Shown: one piece after another, positions 49,467 through 61,630 of the stretch
How the letters are laid out: the number at the start of each line of letters is the position of its first letter
How positions within the stretch are numbered: the first letter of the stretch is position 1
Source of the DNA: Sternotherus odoratus
Lineage: Eukaryota > Chordata > Testudines > Kinosternidae
Direction of reading: 5' to 3'
Assembly (NCBI GenBank): GCA_032164245.1
Contig: JAVMKO010000003.1
Location: forward strand, 85,418,390-85,482,389
Length of the DNA stretch: 64,000 nt
Notes under the pieces: model-generated
Database searches by the model: none
The model's input: only the letters and a program-made list of their open reading frames with translations
What the model was told of the DNA's origin: nothing
Made by a program: the position numbers and the translations under genes

Positions 49467-50665
49467 GGTGGAATCCACAACAGGATTTAGGCATTGCAAT
49501 GCTGTGTCACAGCGCTTAGAATATCACATGAACAACAGGCAACCCACAAAGCCAAGTTAGACTTGGCTCCTATACAATGAATGGGGAGAGATAGGTGCCT
49601 AAGAATGGGATTCACAAAAGCCAGCATGCTAAGTGGGGAACAGCCTAAGCTAGTGGATGGCAGATACTGATGTGCTGAGCCCAAACCCTTTCTCGGAGAT
49701 AGGTGCTGGGAAGTGCCAAGCTCTGTGAGCAATGCATGAATGGGAATCCCTCTCCTGGTTTAGGTGTGTGTGTAGTTTCCAGTGGGAATGAGTTAGGCGC
49801 CTGCGTCATACCACACAAAATAGCCTGAGGTGGTATTGCCCACCTTATAACTTTTAGCTCAATGGTTAGCGCACTCACCTTGGATGTGAGCGGCCCAGGT
49901 TCAAATCCCGCCCCTGCCAGGCACAGGGGGAGAAAGGATTAAAACTGGAGTCTCCCACCTCCTAAGAAAATGCACTAAGCACTGAGATATAGGATATTCT
50001 AATGTCAGGCTCTTGAAGCTGATGTACTCTGGATTAAATAATGACAGAATGCTTGGGCCAGAGAAAGAGAGTGGGAATGACCCTGTAGTCCACTGTTGAG
50101 GGCACCCACCTATGCGACAGGAGGCTCTAGGTCAAATCCCCTTGCTTCAGTCACTCTTCCATTATTCAGCCAGAATAGAACAGTTTCAACAGGAGAGCCT
50201 GAGAGAGCCTCAGATCAGAATGTCCCACAGCTCAATAGTTAGCACATACACCGGAGAGATGGGAGCACCCCCATTCCAATCCTTATCCCCTTGCCAGGTG
50301 AGTGGTCTAATGACTGGGATAAAAGTTATAAGGTGGGCACAACCACCTCTGGGATTTTGAATGAGGCCTGATCTAGTAGGTCCCCTCTCAGTCTGCCCAC
50401 TGGAAAAGGCCCATTGGGTGAGTTAGGCAGCTGAATGTCTGTCTTCTCCTGGTTTGTGAATTGCTCTGGGGCTGAGGCGGGAGACAGGTGGCCGGATGCT
50501 TAGAGCAAGGTAGCAGTGTGCATGCACAGAGGCAGAAATGTAGGTGCTGAAGGAATTCTTACTTTGAAAAAACTTTGGTACCCAATGGGGGACTTAAGTG
50601 CCTAAAAATGGGGCTTTGGTGGCCTCAATCTGGTTTTAGGCACCTAAGTGGATTCCGGGGGAGGA
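49467..50665. mobile_element. Foldback element enclosing three tRNA-like units
   Basis: Long imperfect inverted arms span roughly 49467-49856 and 50320-50665. The inner 30 bp (49827-49856 and 50320-50349, GAGGTGG...CCCACCTTATAACTTTTA) match with few differences, and the outer ends share GGAATCCAC and TTTAGGCA words. Between the arms are three tRNA-like stretches. The first (about 49853-49920) has TAGCTCAATGGTTAGCG and GGTTCAAATCC, good A and B boxes. The second (about 50086-50150) and third (about 50226-50298) are weaker. No protein is encoded. Confidence 0.5.
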
Positions 50666-52415
50666 GGAATGGGCAATGAAGCTGGCCAATCATGAATCTA
50701 TGGGCCCTGCCTTGTTCCACAACTCGACTGCATGCTGAAGCTCAGGAGCTTACACTGCAATGAAACAGCCCTGCAAGCCCAGTAGGCTCACATGGGACAG
50801 CTGTGGGTTTTTCTTTGTTGTGTAAACCTACCCTTTGTGCCTTCAGGTGGGAAAAGTTTTGTTGGTGGGAATGTTGGACACTGGAGTTATCCTCTAATAT
50901 TTCTTTTAAAAAGAAATGTAACAAAACTTTAACTTCCACTGAAGAGAGCACCCCACTTTAACAGCCAGTCCAGCTTCTAATATTGCAGAATATTGGTGGG
51001 GGAATTCAAACACACAATCGGCTTAGCCCGAAGGGAGAGAGAAACTGTGGGTCCCTATTTGATAATGTCAAGACTGTGAGTGTTGTCATATGTTGTTTGT
51101 TTGGATCTAAAATACAGCACCCCTTTAAATATTTTCTGACCGTGACCCGTAACATCTCACTTTCAGGTCTCTAGGTGTACTTTAAAGGCCAATTAGTCCC
51201 AAAAGAGAAAAGAACAGTACCCTGATTTAGCAATATTGTGATAACAGTATTCTTTTACTGCTGGACAAAATAGTCACCCATACAGTACAGATGCGCTGCC
51301 ACCTTGTTACGTTCTACACTTAGAAAATACTGATTATGAACAGCCACAAAAATAAATCTCTTTTTGTAAACAATGTAAATCCTTTAAAGTGGGGATGGGG
51401 ATTATGAAAAGTGTCATCTTCTCTGCCACAAGTATTTCTTTATCCTTCCCCTCTTTCAGTTTGCACGTCAAGAAGGTTTGCAAACACTTGTCTATATTTA
51501 GTTCTTGCCTTCTCTTGCAGCCAGCAGAAAGACACATGGCATCTGCTCTAAGGCCAGGCGCTATTTTAAGCACTTCTAAAAGGGGTAATGGTATTTGGCA
51601 CTTTATTCCTGAAATTCACTAAAAATCGTCTGTAAAGCAGTCTTCAATATGATTAAATCAACCAGCATGTGTTGATAGAAACTAAAGTGTTACCTTGAAA
51701 TGAACTCAGACTTAAACTACAGCACCACTTAAAGCAGTAAATGTCAAACTCCGGCAAGCCCCATGTCAGATTAGCTCTGATTATCCACAGACAAATGGAT
51801 GTGCCTTGTGTTATCCTAAACCCTTCATATTCCTTCAAATACAATAATAAACCTGACACAACTAATTATGTATCAGGCATCAAGGATTCACCATTTATCT
51901 ACAACTTTTAGTACATAGATCAGCAAAGTCACTGGATGCTGCTGGACACGCACCCACAGAAGAACAGTAAGAAACCAGACCCAGAAATTTTACTTGATCA
52001 TTTGCTTTACATTTCATGCCACACCTGAGTCCCGATTATTTTTGTAACAAAACTGCCATTTTCCTTCATCTCACGTAAGGTTCATCTTCATCTAATTCTG
52101 TTTAATTTTTTAATCTTTCTTTGGAGAAGTGCATGTCTTGCTCTCAGGGGCAGCCCCCGTGGGGCTGTTATTGTTATATCAGCTTTGTGTCTCACACACA
52201 CACAGCACCTATGCTTTCAAAGTAATGCCCCCAAAATAAACCTATCTTGCAAACTTGCATTGACAGTACTGGAGTGAGGCGTTTTAATGAAAGGCACAAA
52301 ATAGTGTAAGCAGAGAAATTGTTTATCAGACTTACCAGAAAGAGAAGAAGAGTTGAGTGGAGTGAAAATCAGGAGGAGGGCGCAGGCAAGGATAGGACAG
52401 CAACAGGACTCTCAC
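50666..52415. other. Non-coding, nothing recognised
   Basis: No exon, RNA gene or bounded repeat was identified. Frames of 60-80 codons here lack any family resemblance. Confidence 0.4.
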
Positions 52416-52560
52416 CCGGTATTCCAGCTATCAAGAGAAAGAGAGCGAGAGAGAGGGACTGAGAGACCAAGGGAGGGGGAAGGACTGTATGACACAGCAG
52501 GAGAGAAACACTCCAGAGTTTGAGTGCAAGCATCCCATGGGACTGGTTCTAATAGCAGAG
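52416..52560 (-). promoter_or_regulatory. Candidate TXLNB exon 1 / promoter region (weak)
   Basis: On the minus strand a good donor, CCG|GGTGAGAG, ends a pyrimidine-rich stretch (52430-52480, the reverse of a GA-rich run). That fits a 5' UTR exon spliced to 46254 about 6.2 kb away. No TATA box or CpG island supports it, and the upper boundary is a guess. The true first exon may lie elsewhere or beyond the window. Confidence 0.2.
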
Positions 52561-55500
52561 CAGAGAGGCCCCTTGCAAGTTGACTGCTCACAAGACATTT
52601 CTGCTGCTCTCCTTTCTGACACCCTAATGAGAGAAGAAAGATAATAACAAACTGAGGCCCTGTAATCTTGTCTGCGGTGACTCAAGAGCACGAGTACCAA
52701 CCTCAGGGAAGATTAAGAACCAGGGCACAAATCCCAAACTGGTTGTGAGTTTTTAGATATCTCCAAGAATGATCAAACTGTTTAGGCATAATAAGAGCCT
52801 TAACGTGGAGTCACAGACAGTCCCCTGGAGTACTCTGATCTATCTTGCCACCTTGGTAAGTGTACCTTAGTGATAGATGGTCCCTTACTCCAAAATTTAC
52901 AATATTTAGGTTACTCCCAGCCCCAAAGGATCAGACAGTTATCCCAGGTCAATTGCACCTAAGATCTCACACCAAAAATAATGCTTGTAGCCAGTCCTAT
53001 AACTAACTATATAAAGACTTATTAAATAGGAAAAGGGGACCACATAGTTATTTGCAAGGTTAAAGCAGGCAAACATACCTACACAAATGAGTCATAATAT
53101 CAAGTTGAAAAATATAACAGAAGCTTCTATAATTAGCAAGCTCTAAATGTCCCTTAGGGTTGAGGGACCCATTTTACAATGTGCTGGACCTCAAGACAAT
53201 CCAGCTCAATCTATTATTAGAGAGCCCAAAGGCTATCTTAAGCTTATTTGTGAAGGAGAGAGAAAAATCAGAAAATTGCATGTCAGTGAACTGGGTGACT
53301 AGTGAGAGTTGAGGGTGGACCAGAACATGTTCAACATGTTGCCAGGATCGCAACCTGACTTTAGTGGGAACTAAGGATCCTGATGCAGCAGTAGGGACAG
53401 TCGCTGAGCTAGGGGGGAAAATCCACATATGCACACTTTGCATGGAGTTTTGTTGCCCGCTTTTATTTCTCAACGTGGGAAATATGGTTTCACACATGAT
53501 CCAGGGGGAATCCAGACATTATGGCTTACAAGAAAAATGAGTCCTTAGGGGAAGTCCTTTTTTAACACTGGTAACTTAAATGCCTCTGTAAGCAAGGAGG
53601 GAAGAAGTAGGACACTCAAAAGTAGGGTTCCTGAAGGCCCAACATCAACACAGAGAAATCCCAGAGAGAATTTATCAGCATTACCGACTTGTATGCTGCT
53701 ACCGATTCAAATTTATTAAAAACTGGCAATGGCAAACATTTTGGGTCAGATTGTTCCTAGCCCTCTGGGAGTGCTCACTGGTGGAGGTAGTGAGTACCAT
53801 GAGCAAGAATTTGTAGAGATGGTTGGAAATTTTTTTGGCACAACCTGTTTTTGTCAGAATTTTCCAATTTGTCAACCTCAACACGTGCTGCAAGACCATG
53901 TAGATTTTGACAAAATTCTGTCAGAAACCTGCCTTGGTTTCCCGCCATCTCACCCTCCAGTCAGGTCATCAGTTGAGCTTTCCCCCTTCTGGGGTGACAG
54001 AATCCAACAAAATATAAACAGCCAAAGACCCCACAAAAGAAAGAGCTTCACCTCTGGGCTGGTTGTGGGTGACACACCCTTGACTCAGTGCTTACAATGT
54101 CTCTATCCTCTCCTTGGGGGAGGGGTTTTTACCCCTTCTGCAGAAAGGGTGGTTGCTAGGGGAGCCCAGGCCTTGCTCTCCACCATGCTCTGATCCTGAG
54201 CCCAGTGAGAGGCAGTGATATCAAACACCCCAGAATGCTTCAGGGCTGTCTCCCTAGGGGACTTCCTGTCACTGCCTTCCCCCCAAGGCATCAAAATCCT
54301 TCACTTCAAGTCCAGCTGAAGATAGCAAACCCAACTGAATCTTCTGCACAGCTGGTAGCCTTTTTCCTTGCAGACTGAACCCCGCTTCAAGCTGGGGCAA
54401 GTTCCTGGGTTTCATTCCCACTACCCGAGGCTGTCATGCTCTCCCTCAACCCATGGTTTCAGGCAGGCTTTAGTCCCTGATCAGCCCTGTTCCAGGCCAG
54501 ACTGCCAGCTCAGGGCTCAGCCTCCCAGGCTTCTCTTAGTCCTCTGCCCAAGAGGGAAAGTTCCCAGCTGGCTCTCTTCCATAGCCCCTTTTCTAAGGCC
54601 TCAAGCAGCTGCTTCTTGCAGGCCCCACTCTATCAGGAAGGACTCCTGCTGTACCCTTATTCAGAAGCTCCCAAGATAGGTCTCTTCTTTATCTGGTTCC
54701 TTCCCTCCCCTCCCCCGTCCCCTTCTGAGCTATCTCCCTCTTAAGATCCTCCTCCTGCTGCAACAGATGTAGTGGGATGGAGTCACTTGGGCCCAGCATA
54801 GCTCCTTAATCCCTTCTGTCCCAGTGTGGGGTTTACACATAAATGGGCAGAATTCATTCCCGGTGTAATTCTACTCCAGGGATAAATGTGGCCCATCATA
54901 TTTAAACATATGCATTTTATGAAACACCTAAGAGAAGGATCACGTGGAATGAACACCATATAACAATTGTTTCCATAAAACTCTCAGGATATGTGGGGAC
55001 ACATTTTGATGCAAACAATGCAGAGGCTTGTGCTTAGTCTGTCAGTATTTCTCTGCCATATACAGCTACTGTTTTGTTGCCATAGGGTCCTACATATAGG
55101 TGCTGAAACCAGGGGTGCTGCTGCATCCCCTGGCTTGAAGTGGTTTCTATCATATGCAGGGTTTGCAGTTTGGTTCAATGGCTCTCAGCAACCCCACTAT
55201 ACAAATTTTCCAGCGCACATGGTCCTTCAAACCCCTATGAATTGCCTTGTTTCAGATTTCATTTACCCCTGTAGGAACGTGATAAACATTTGGATCAATC
55301 AGATGTTTTTGAATGGTGATCTTGCTGTCAATAGGAAGTTCTGCAATCACCACAGCTCCCACGTCAAAATGGAGGAGGGGAAAAAATGATATTTGCATAT
55401 GCACATCTATTTATTTACATACATAAACCAGGTGTCCCATACAGTATTCATTTCCCTCTGTTTTTCTGGCTCCAAATCAATCTCAGAAGAGCTGTGAGTT

Positions 55501-56099
55501 TATGATTTACCTCTTAATAACATTTCATGGCCTCAAGGGTTTCTTATATAACTAAGCATTTGCAGCTTTCCTCTACAATTCATAGATCCTGGATACCATT
55601 GACAAAGTTAATCACACAGCCAAATTAGCAGATACTGAAAATCCCTAGAGGGAACAGAGTTTACTATTTTAGGCAAACAATTTCATTCTAAATCTACATC
55701 TGTAACAGTCTCATTTCTGGATTGAAGCAGAAAAGCTGCTCTAGGAATCGGAGGGAATTCCCCATGGCTTGCTGCTGAGCAGTTTTGATTTGATCTTGGA
55801 AAGACTCAGGACTTTTCAGACTCTGAAGAGCAAGAAGAATCAGATATTAGGGTTTCAGTTTTCTCCAGGCAATTTCCACCACTTCAGCTTGCCCAAGAGA
55901 TAAACTCACTATAACTCTGTTATTCTATCTGCGGTTTGAGGAACTTGGTGAGTCTCATGAAAAATCTCACTGAAGGGAATGGAATCCCTCAGGTGGGGCA
56001 GGCAGTCATATCTGAATGCATCTCTGCAGTTTTGAAACAGCCTTTCTTTATGCCAATATATGCAGGAAATCTAATGAGAAGAAAATGGGCCAGATTTTC
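52561..56099. other. Non-coding, no gene recognised
   Basis: The GC-richer part 53940-54840 reads like an old interspersed element (possibly LTR-derived), but I could not find its ends. The frame at 53729-54193 (154 codons) has no recognisable domain. Confidence 0.35.
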
Positions 56100-56278
56100 T
56101 GCTCAGTTATTCTGTTACTTCAGTGAAGCTACTGGGGATTATCACCACTGTAAACTGAAGCAGAATCTGAACAGACGTGCAAAGAAATCCTTGAACCGAA
56201 GACAGCTTTTTAAAAAAACCATCTCTATCAGTCCATCTTTCTTAAAAAATGTGTCACCCCCGCAGGGTGAGGGAGAAA

Positions 56279-56320
56279 GAGCTTATGAACTGAGCTTATG
56301 AACTGAGCTTATGAACTGGT
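56279..56320. repeat. Three tandem copies of a 16-bp unit
   Basis: GAGCTTATGAACT recurs three times at a 16-bp step. Confidence 0.7.
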
Positions 56321-56329
56321 TTTCAGAGT

Positions 56330-57060
56330 TGGAAAATGAAGAAGGGGCAGAGCAGGCTGCAACTGGAGGGAGGGCAAGGAAGAAGAGAAGAGTGGATAGT
56401 CCTGGAAGAAGAGACTAGCCAGTGGAAATACCTATAGCTCAGAGCCCCAGGGGAATACAGGATGACTTACATAAAATTGCAAGGGAGGATAAAAGACAAG
56501 AGGACTTGCAGCCAGAAAGAACAGGACGAACGCCAGAGAATCACACCATCACCAGGAAAAGGCACTGTTTGGTAACTCTCTACTAAGAAGAACAGACAGG
56601 ACTGTCACCATAGCTGATCAAGAGAACAGAAGGGTGTGTTGTCAGCCAGGAGCTAAGATATGGGATGTGGACCAGGGGCTGAGGAGGATCCTAATAGGAG
56701 CAGGAAAGAATCCACAGATTGTCCTTCATGTGGGAACAAATGACACAGCTAGATTCTCACTGGAACGCATCAAGTTAGATGATGACAGGCTAGGGAAGCC
56801 ACTTAAGGAAATGGAGGCTCAGGTGATCTTCAATGGGATTTTACCCGTCGCTAGAGGAGGAGAATGAAGGCCAGACAAGATTATGATGATCAACAGATGG
56901 CTCAGGCTGTGGTGCTATTAGGAGGGCTTTGGGATATTTGACCTTTGGGAGACATTGATGGACAGAAGACTGTTCTCATGAGATGGACGTCTGAAGAGGA
57001 TGTTGAAGTAGCTATCCTCCAGTCATCTGGTACAGAAGCTGATTTAAGCGATAGGTTACA
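56330..57060 (+). pseudogene. CR1-clade LINE ORF1 with SGNH/esterase-like domain, broken
   Basis: In plus orientation the frame gives NRRVCCQPGAKIWDVDQGL (about 56620-56680) and IVLHVGTNDTARFSLERI (about 56718-56772). Then EAQVIFNGILPVARGGE follows and, after a frame change, INRWLRLWCY-stop-EGFGIFDLW. The GTND box is the SGNH-hydrolase block III motif, and the block order fits the esterase-like domain of CR1-type ORF1 proteins. Several stops and a frame shift show it is dead. The interspersed repeat at 57070 cuts it off. Confidence 0.65.
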
Positions 57061-57069
57061 TACCACAGT

Positions 57070-57345
57070 TAGAAGAACGAAGAGTACTTGTGGCACCTTA
57101 GAGACTAACAAATTTATTTGAGCATAAGATTTTGTGGGTTACAGCCCACTTCGCCAGATGCATAGAACAGAAAATACAATAGTAATATATATATGTACAG
57201 AGAACATGAAAAGGTGGAAGTTGCCATACCAACTCTAAGGGGCTAATTAATTAAGATGAGCTACTGTCAGCAGGAGAAAAAACCTTTTGTAGTGATAATC
57301 AAGATGGCCCATTTCAGACAGTTGACAAAAAGGTGTGAGAGTAAC
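57070..57345 (-). repeat. Interspersed repeat (GTGCCACAAGTACTC family), fuller copy
   Basis: Reading minus, it contains GACAGTAGCTCATCTTAATT, GTTGGTATGGCAACTTCCAC, GAAGTGGGCTGTAACCCAC, AATAAATTTGTTAGTCTCTA and AAGGTGCCACAAGTACTCTT. It shares the last blocks with 24483-24605 and the palindrome at 33071. The family is widespread in turtle sequence; I do not assign a superfamily. Confidence 0.6.
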
Positions 57346-57394
57346 AGTAGGGGAAACACTTAACATGGGGAAATAGATTGCAAACATGGTGAAA

Positions 57395-58884
57395 TAAATT
57401 CAATTTGTGTAATGACCCAGCCACTCCCACAAGTACTCCTCGTTCTTTTTGCAGTATTTTTCAATTCACCTCATACAAGTACTGGAGTGCAATCTCTTTA
57501 TCATGAAAATGTAACTTACCAACGCAGATTGTTTTTTTGGTTACTTAACTGCACTCAAAAGCAAAAAAGTGTAACATGTATAGCCTACAATTCCACTCAG
57601 TCCTACTTCTTATTTTGGCAATTGCTAAGACAAACAAGTTTGTTTACATTCACAGGAGATACTGCTGCCTACTTCTTATTTATAATGTCACCTGAAAGTG
57701 AGAACAGGCATTCGCATGGCACTTTTGTAGCCAACGTAGCAAGGTATTTACGTGCCAGATATGCTAAACATTCATATGTCCCTTTGTGGTACGGCCACCA
57801 TTCCAGAGTGCATTCTTCCATGCTGATGTTCAATTTGAATCCACTCAATTTTCTCTAAAACTCATCAAAAAAATGTGTCAATTAAATTCGTGACTGTACT
57901 TCTTGGGGGAAGAATTGTATATCTCTTGCTCTGTTTTACCCACATTCTGCATATATTTCTGCAGTCTTGGATGATGACCCAGCACATGTTTGTTTTAAGA
58001 TCACTTTCACAGCAGATTTGACAAAACGCAAATAAGGCACCCATGTGAGATTTCAAAAAATTGCTGCAGCACTCGACCCAAGGTTTAAGTATCTGAAATG
58101 CCATCCAAAATCTTAGAGGGACAAGGTGTGGAGCATGCCTGTAGAAGTCATGAGCAATAAAGAGCAACACTTTGATGCAGAAACTACAGAACCCAAACCA
58201 CCAAAAAAGAAAATCAATCTTCTGCTGGTGGCATCTGACTCAGATAATGAAAATGAACATATGTCAGTCCACATTGCTTTGGATCGTTATCAAGCAGAAC
58301 CCATCATCAGCATGGCAGCATGTCCTCTGGAATGGTGGTTGAAGCATGAAGAGACATATGAATCTTTAATGCACCTGGCACATAAATATCTTGCAATGCC
58401 AGCTATAACAGTGCCATGCGAATGTCTGTTCTGACGTTCAGGTTACGTTGTAAACAAGAAGCAGGAAGCATTATCTCCTGCAAATTGTAACAAATCTTGA
58501 TTGGCTGACCAAGAAGTAGGACTGAGTGGACTTGTAGGCTCTAAATTTTTACATTGTTTTATTTTTTATTGCAGGTTGTTGTTTTTTTAAAGAATTCTAC
58601 ATTTGTAAGTTCAACTTTCATGATAAGGAGATTACACTACAGTACTTGCATGAAGTGAATGGAAATATATATATATATATATATATATATTTGTACAGTG
58701 CAAATATTTGTAATCCAAAATAAATATAAAGTGAGCACTGTACACTTTGTATTCTGTGTTGCACTTGAAATTAATATATTTGGAAATGTAGTAAACATCT
58801 CAAAATATTTGAAATAAATGGTATTCTATTGTTTAACAGTGTGATTAATCGCAATTAATTTTTTTAATCACTTGACAGCCCTAA
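57395..58884 (+). pseudogene. hAT transposon with decayed transposase C-terminus
   Basis: The transposase relic is visible at 58060-58530. ALDPRFK (about 58069-58089) is followed by the SDSDNENE acidic linker, LDRYQAEPIIS, CPLEWWLKHEETYESLMHLA and KYLAMPAITVPCECLF (ending 58434). After a stop the hAT dimerisation region continues as RSGYVVNKKQEALSPAN. These are the standard ZBED-type hAT C-terminal motifs. The 3' end finishes TTAATCACTTGACAGCCCTA near 58884, a typical end of this repeat; the 5' end is missing. The 148-codon frame at 57412-57858 belongs to the non-coding part as I remember the family. An AT microsatellite sits at 58665-58691. Confidence 0.7.
58665..58691. repeat. (AT)n microsatellite
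   Basis: About thirteen AT dinucleotides in the 3' part of the hAT element. Confidence 0.8.
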
Positions 58885-59885
58885 TTGAAAGGCTCCCCCA
58901 TTTACTCCTGCTAAAGTTCACAGAAAAGCCAACATCACCCGAGCACAGATACCTGAAACCTGGTTCTTCAGTCCACTAAGGCCACTTTGTTCCACATAAG
59001 CAGCACAAAGCAGTCTTAAAATGACCGGAGATGGCTGGTGGAGAATTCCTCTTGCCTAGGATGCCTCTCTGAGGGTGGAAAGCTGGCAGAAGTGGCTGCA
59101 TTGCCTCCCATACAGCTAAGATGTGGAGGACAAATCAGGACCTTGATCTTTATCCAGTGCCAGTAGGAGATCATGTATCAAACAATCAGAGTAGTCAGTG
59201 TGTGTAAGATGGTGAGTGGTTTCACCAGTCAGGAAAAGGAAATGAACCTCCAAAACTCAGTCCTTCTGAGGCCCTTTCCTCCGGGCGTGCTTATTATCTC
59301 TACCAAACAATCACCAAAAGAAAATCAACTGGGAAAAAAAAACGCTCAGTAGTAGCTCAGAGGTTTTCCCTGTTTTAGCCAGCCAGAAGAGAAGGCACAC
59401 CCATTCCTTTGAGCCAGGTTCCCCTTCCATTTATACTTTGTCCCAAGCAGATGCATGACCGACTGTGAACTGTTAATTCTTTTCAGGCTGCAGTGTCTTT
59501 ACTTTGTCATATTATGCCATCACCAGGTCTGCTCCCGGACTATAGACACTCCCAGTCAAGGAGGCTGGAGGCATCTAGATGTTCAAAGAATTGTCTTGTC
59601 ACAACCTTCTCAGTAATCTTAACCAAAAAAGGAAGAAGATACCAGGAAGTAGCTGGCATGATTATCCACATCAGGAAATTTCTTGTTTGTTTCTTTATTT
59701 ATTTTGGCATGGCAGCTGAACTCAACAGCTGCCTTTGTATAAGACTGTGACTTGCCCTTCTTAAGGAAAGTGTTGATAATCTCCTCACGGGTGCAGAAGA
59801 AGATGGGTCCAAATCTCAGATTGGGACATGAAAATTTTCTAACACCTGTAGTTCGTCACTGAGTGTCAGCAGTCTAATCTTAAAT
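58885..59885. other. Non-coding, nothing recognised
   Basis: No gene, RNA or bounded repeat was seen. Confidence 0.4.
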
Positions 59886-61630
59886 AGAGAAGACACATAG
59901 ACTCATAGACTTTAAGGTCAGAAGGGATCATTATGATCATCTAGTCTGACCTCCTGCACAATGCAGGCCACAGAATCTCACCCATCCACTCCTGTAATAA
60001 ACTTCTAACCTATGTCTGAACTATTGAAGTCTTCTGATCATGATTTAAAGACTTCAAGGTGCAGAGAATCCTCTAGCAAGTGACCCGTGCCCCACACTGC
60101 AGAGGAAGGCAAGGAACATGTGGGCAAAACTCACTAGCCAGACACCCAAAAAAGAATTTTCTGTAGTAACTCAGATTCCACTCCATCTAACATCCCATCA
60201 CAGACCATTGGGCACATTTACCGCTACTACTCAAAGATCAATTAATTAGGCTATCCCATCATACCATCTCCTACATAAATTTATCAAGCTTAGTCTTGAA
60301 GCCAGATATGTCTTTTGCCTTGGAAGGCTGTTCCAGAACTTCACTCCTCTGATGGTTAGAAACCTTCTGTCATGGAGCGCCCGGACGATGGACTGGAACT
60401 GCTCCCTAGGAAGCCAGACAGGACTTCGGGTGAAGGGCCCCTTCTCCGTACACAGCCTGTTTCCAAGGCTAGGAGCTTCACGGGTACCCACTTCCACCTT
60501 CCTGCCTCTGACCTCGGAGCATTCAGCAACTTCTGCCCCTCCGTGTGCTTGCCTCAACAAGCCCGCCTGGGCGGGATCCTGAGGGAGCCCATGGATTCTG
60601 CACCCCAAATACACAGTCAAACGTGACTCTCAGCCAGCCAGTAAAACAGGTTTATTCGATGACTTCTATCTGGTCTAACACAGACCATACAGCGAGCGTG
60701 AGCCCTCAGCTGGATCCATCTTGGGGCCAGAGAGCGAGATAGCTCCTCTGCCCTTCCCTGCCTGGCTCCAGCTGACAACTCCACCCTCCAACCCTCCTGC
60801 TTTCCTTTGTTTCTTTTCCCGGGCTAGGCGAACATCACCTGACCTCCCTCCAACAGGTTCAGCTGACCTCTCTCCCCCACCTGGGGTCAAATTACAGCTT
60901 CTGGTATGGACACCTGCAGAGAGACTGTGCTTTGCATCATTCCTACTTTGTCACACCTTCCTCTAATTTCAAGTCTAAACTTCCTGCTGGACAGTTTATA
61001 TCAATTTGTTCTTGTGTCCACATTGGTACTAAGCTTAAATAATTCCTCTTTCTCCCTGATATTTATCCATCTGATATATTTATAGAGAGCAATATCTCCT
61101 CACAGCCTTCTTTTGTTTGTCTAAACAAGTCAAGCTCTTTGATTCTCCTTTCATAAGATAGATTTTCCATGCCTCGGATCATCCTAATAGCCCTTCTCTG
61201 TACCTGTTCCAGTTTGAATTCATCCTTCTTAAACATGGGAGACTAGAACTGCACACAGTATTCCAGATGAGGTCTCACCAGTGTTACTAGCACCTCCTTA
61301 TCTCTACTGGAAATACCTCGCCTCTTGCATCCCAAGACCGCATTAGGTTTTTTCACAGCCATATCACATTGGCAGCTCACAGTCATCCTGTGGTCAACCA
61401 ATACTCTGAGGTCCTTCTCCTCCGTTATTACTTCCAATTGATGTGTCCCCAGCTTATAACTAAAATTCTTGTTATTAATCCCTAAATACATGACCTTGCA
61501 CTTTTCACTATTAAATTTCATCCTATTACTATTACTCCAGTTTACAAGATCATCAGATCTTCCTGTGTGATATCCCGGTCCTTCTCTGTGTTAAATATAG
61601 CTTCCATGTACATGTCAGCTTGTATGTCCC
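59886..61630 (-). mobile_element. CR1-clade LINE (ORF2 end and 3' UTR), split by a solo LTR
   Basis: Reading minus from about 61600: DITQEDL, then DDLVNWSNSN, MKFNSEKCKVMYLG, EEKDLRVLVDHRM and VRPHLEYCVQF (61521-61243). Then come FKLEQVQRRAIRMIRGMENL (about 61215-61160) and a broken continuation. The LTR at 60368-60955 intervenes. The frame resumes as RRFLTIRGVKFWNSLPRQ (about 60360-60310), followed by a 3' UTR ending in the GGTCAGACTAGATGATC and CTATGAGTCTATG-type tail near 59890. These are the C-terminal RT motifs of CR1. Stops and frameshifts make it inactive. Confidence 0.8.
60368..60955 (-). mobile_element. Solo LTR of an endogenous retrovirus, inserted in the CR1
   Basis: Minus-strand ends are TGTGACAAAGTAGG and CTCCATGACA (TG...CA). 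It is flanked by a perfect 5-bp duplication, CCTTC on the plus strand at 60363-60367 and 60956-60960. An AATAAA polyadenylation signal lies near 60660-60650. At 588 bp with no internal region, it is the product of LTR-LTR recombination. Coding frames inside are accidental. Confidence 0.85.

Noticed and set aside
57412..57858. 148-codon frame opening MTQPLPQVLL
   Set aside because: It matches the non-coding part of a widespread hAT repeat as I remember it; no domain is visible and the transposase is further downstream.
60246..60620. 124-codon minus-strand frame and opposite frames at 60352-60742
   Set aside because: They cross the boundary between the solo LTR and the CR1 and so join two unrelated elements.
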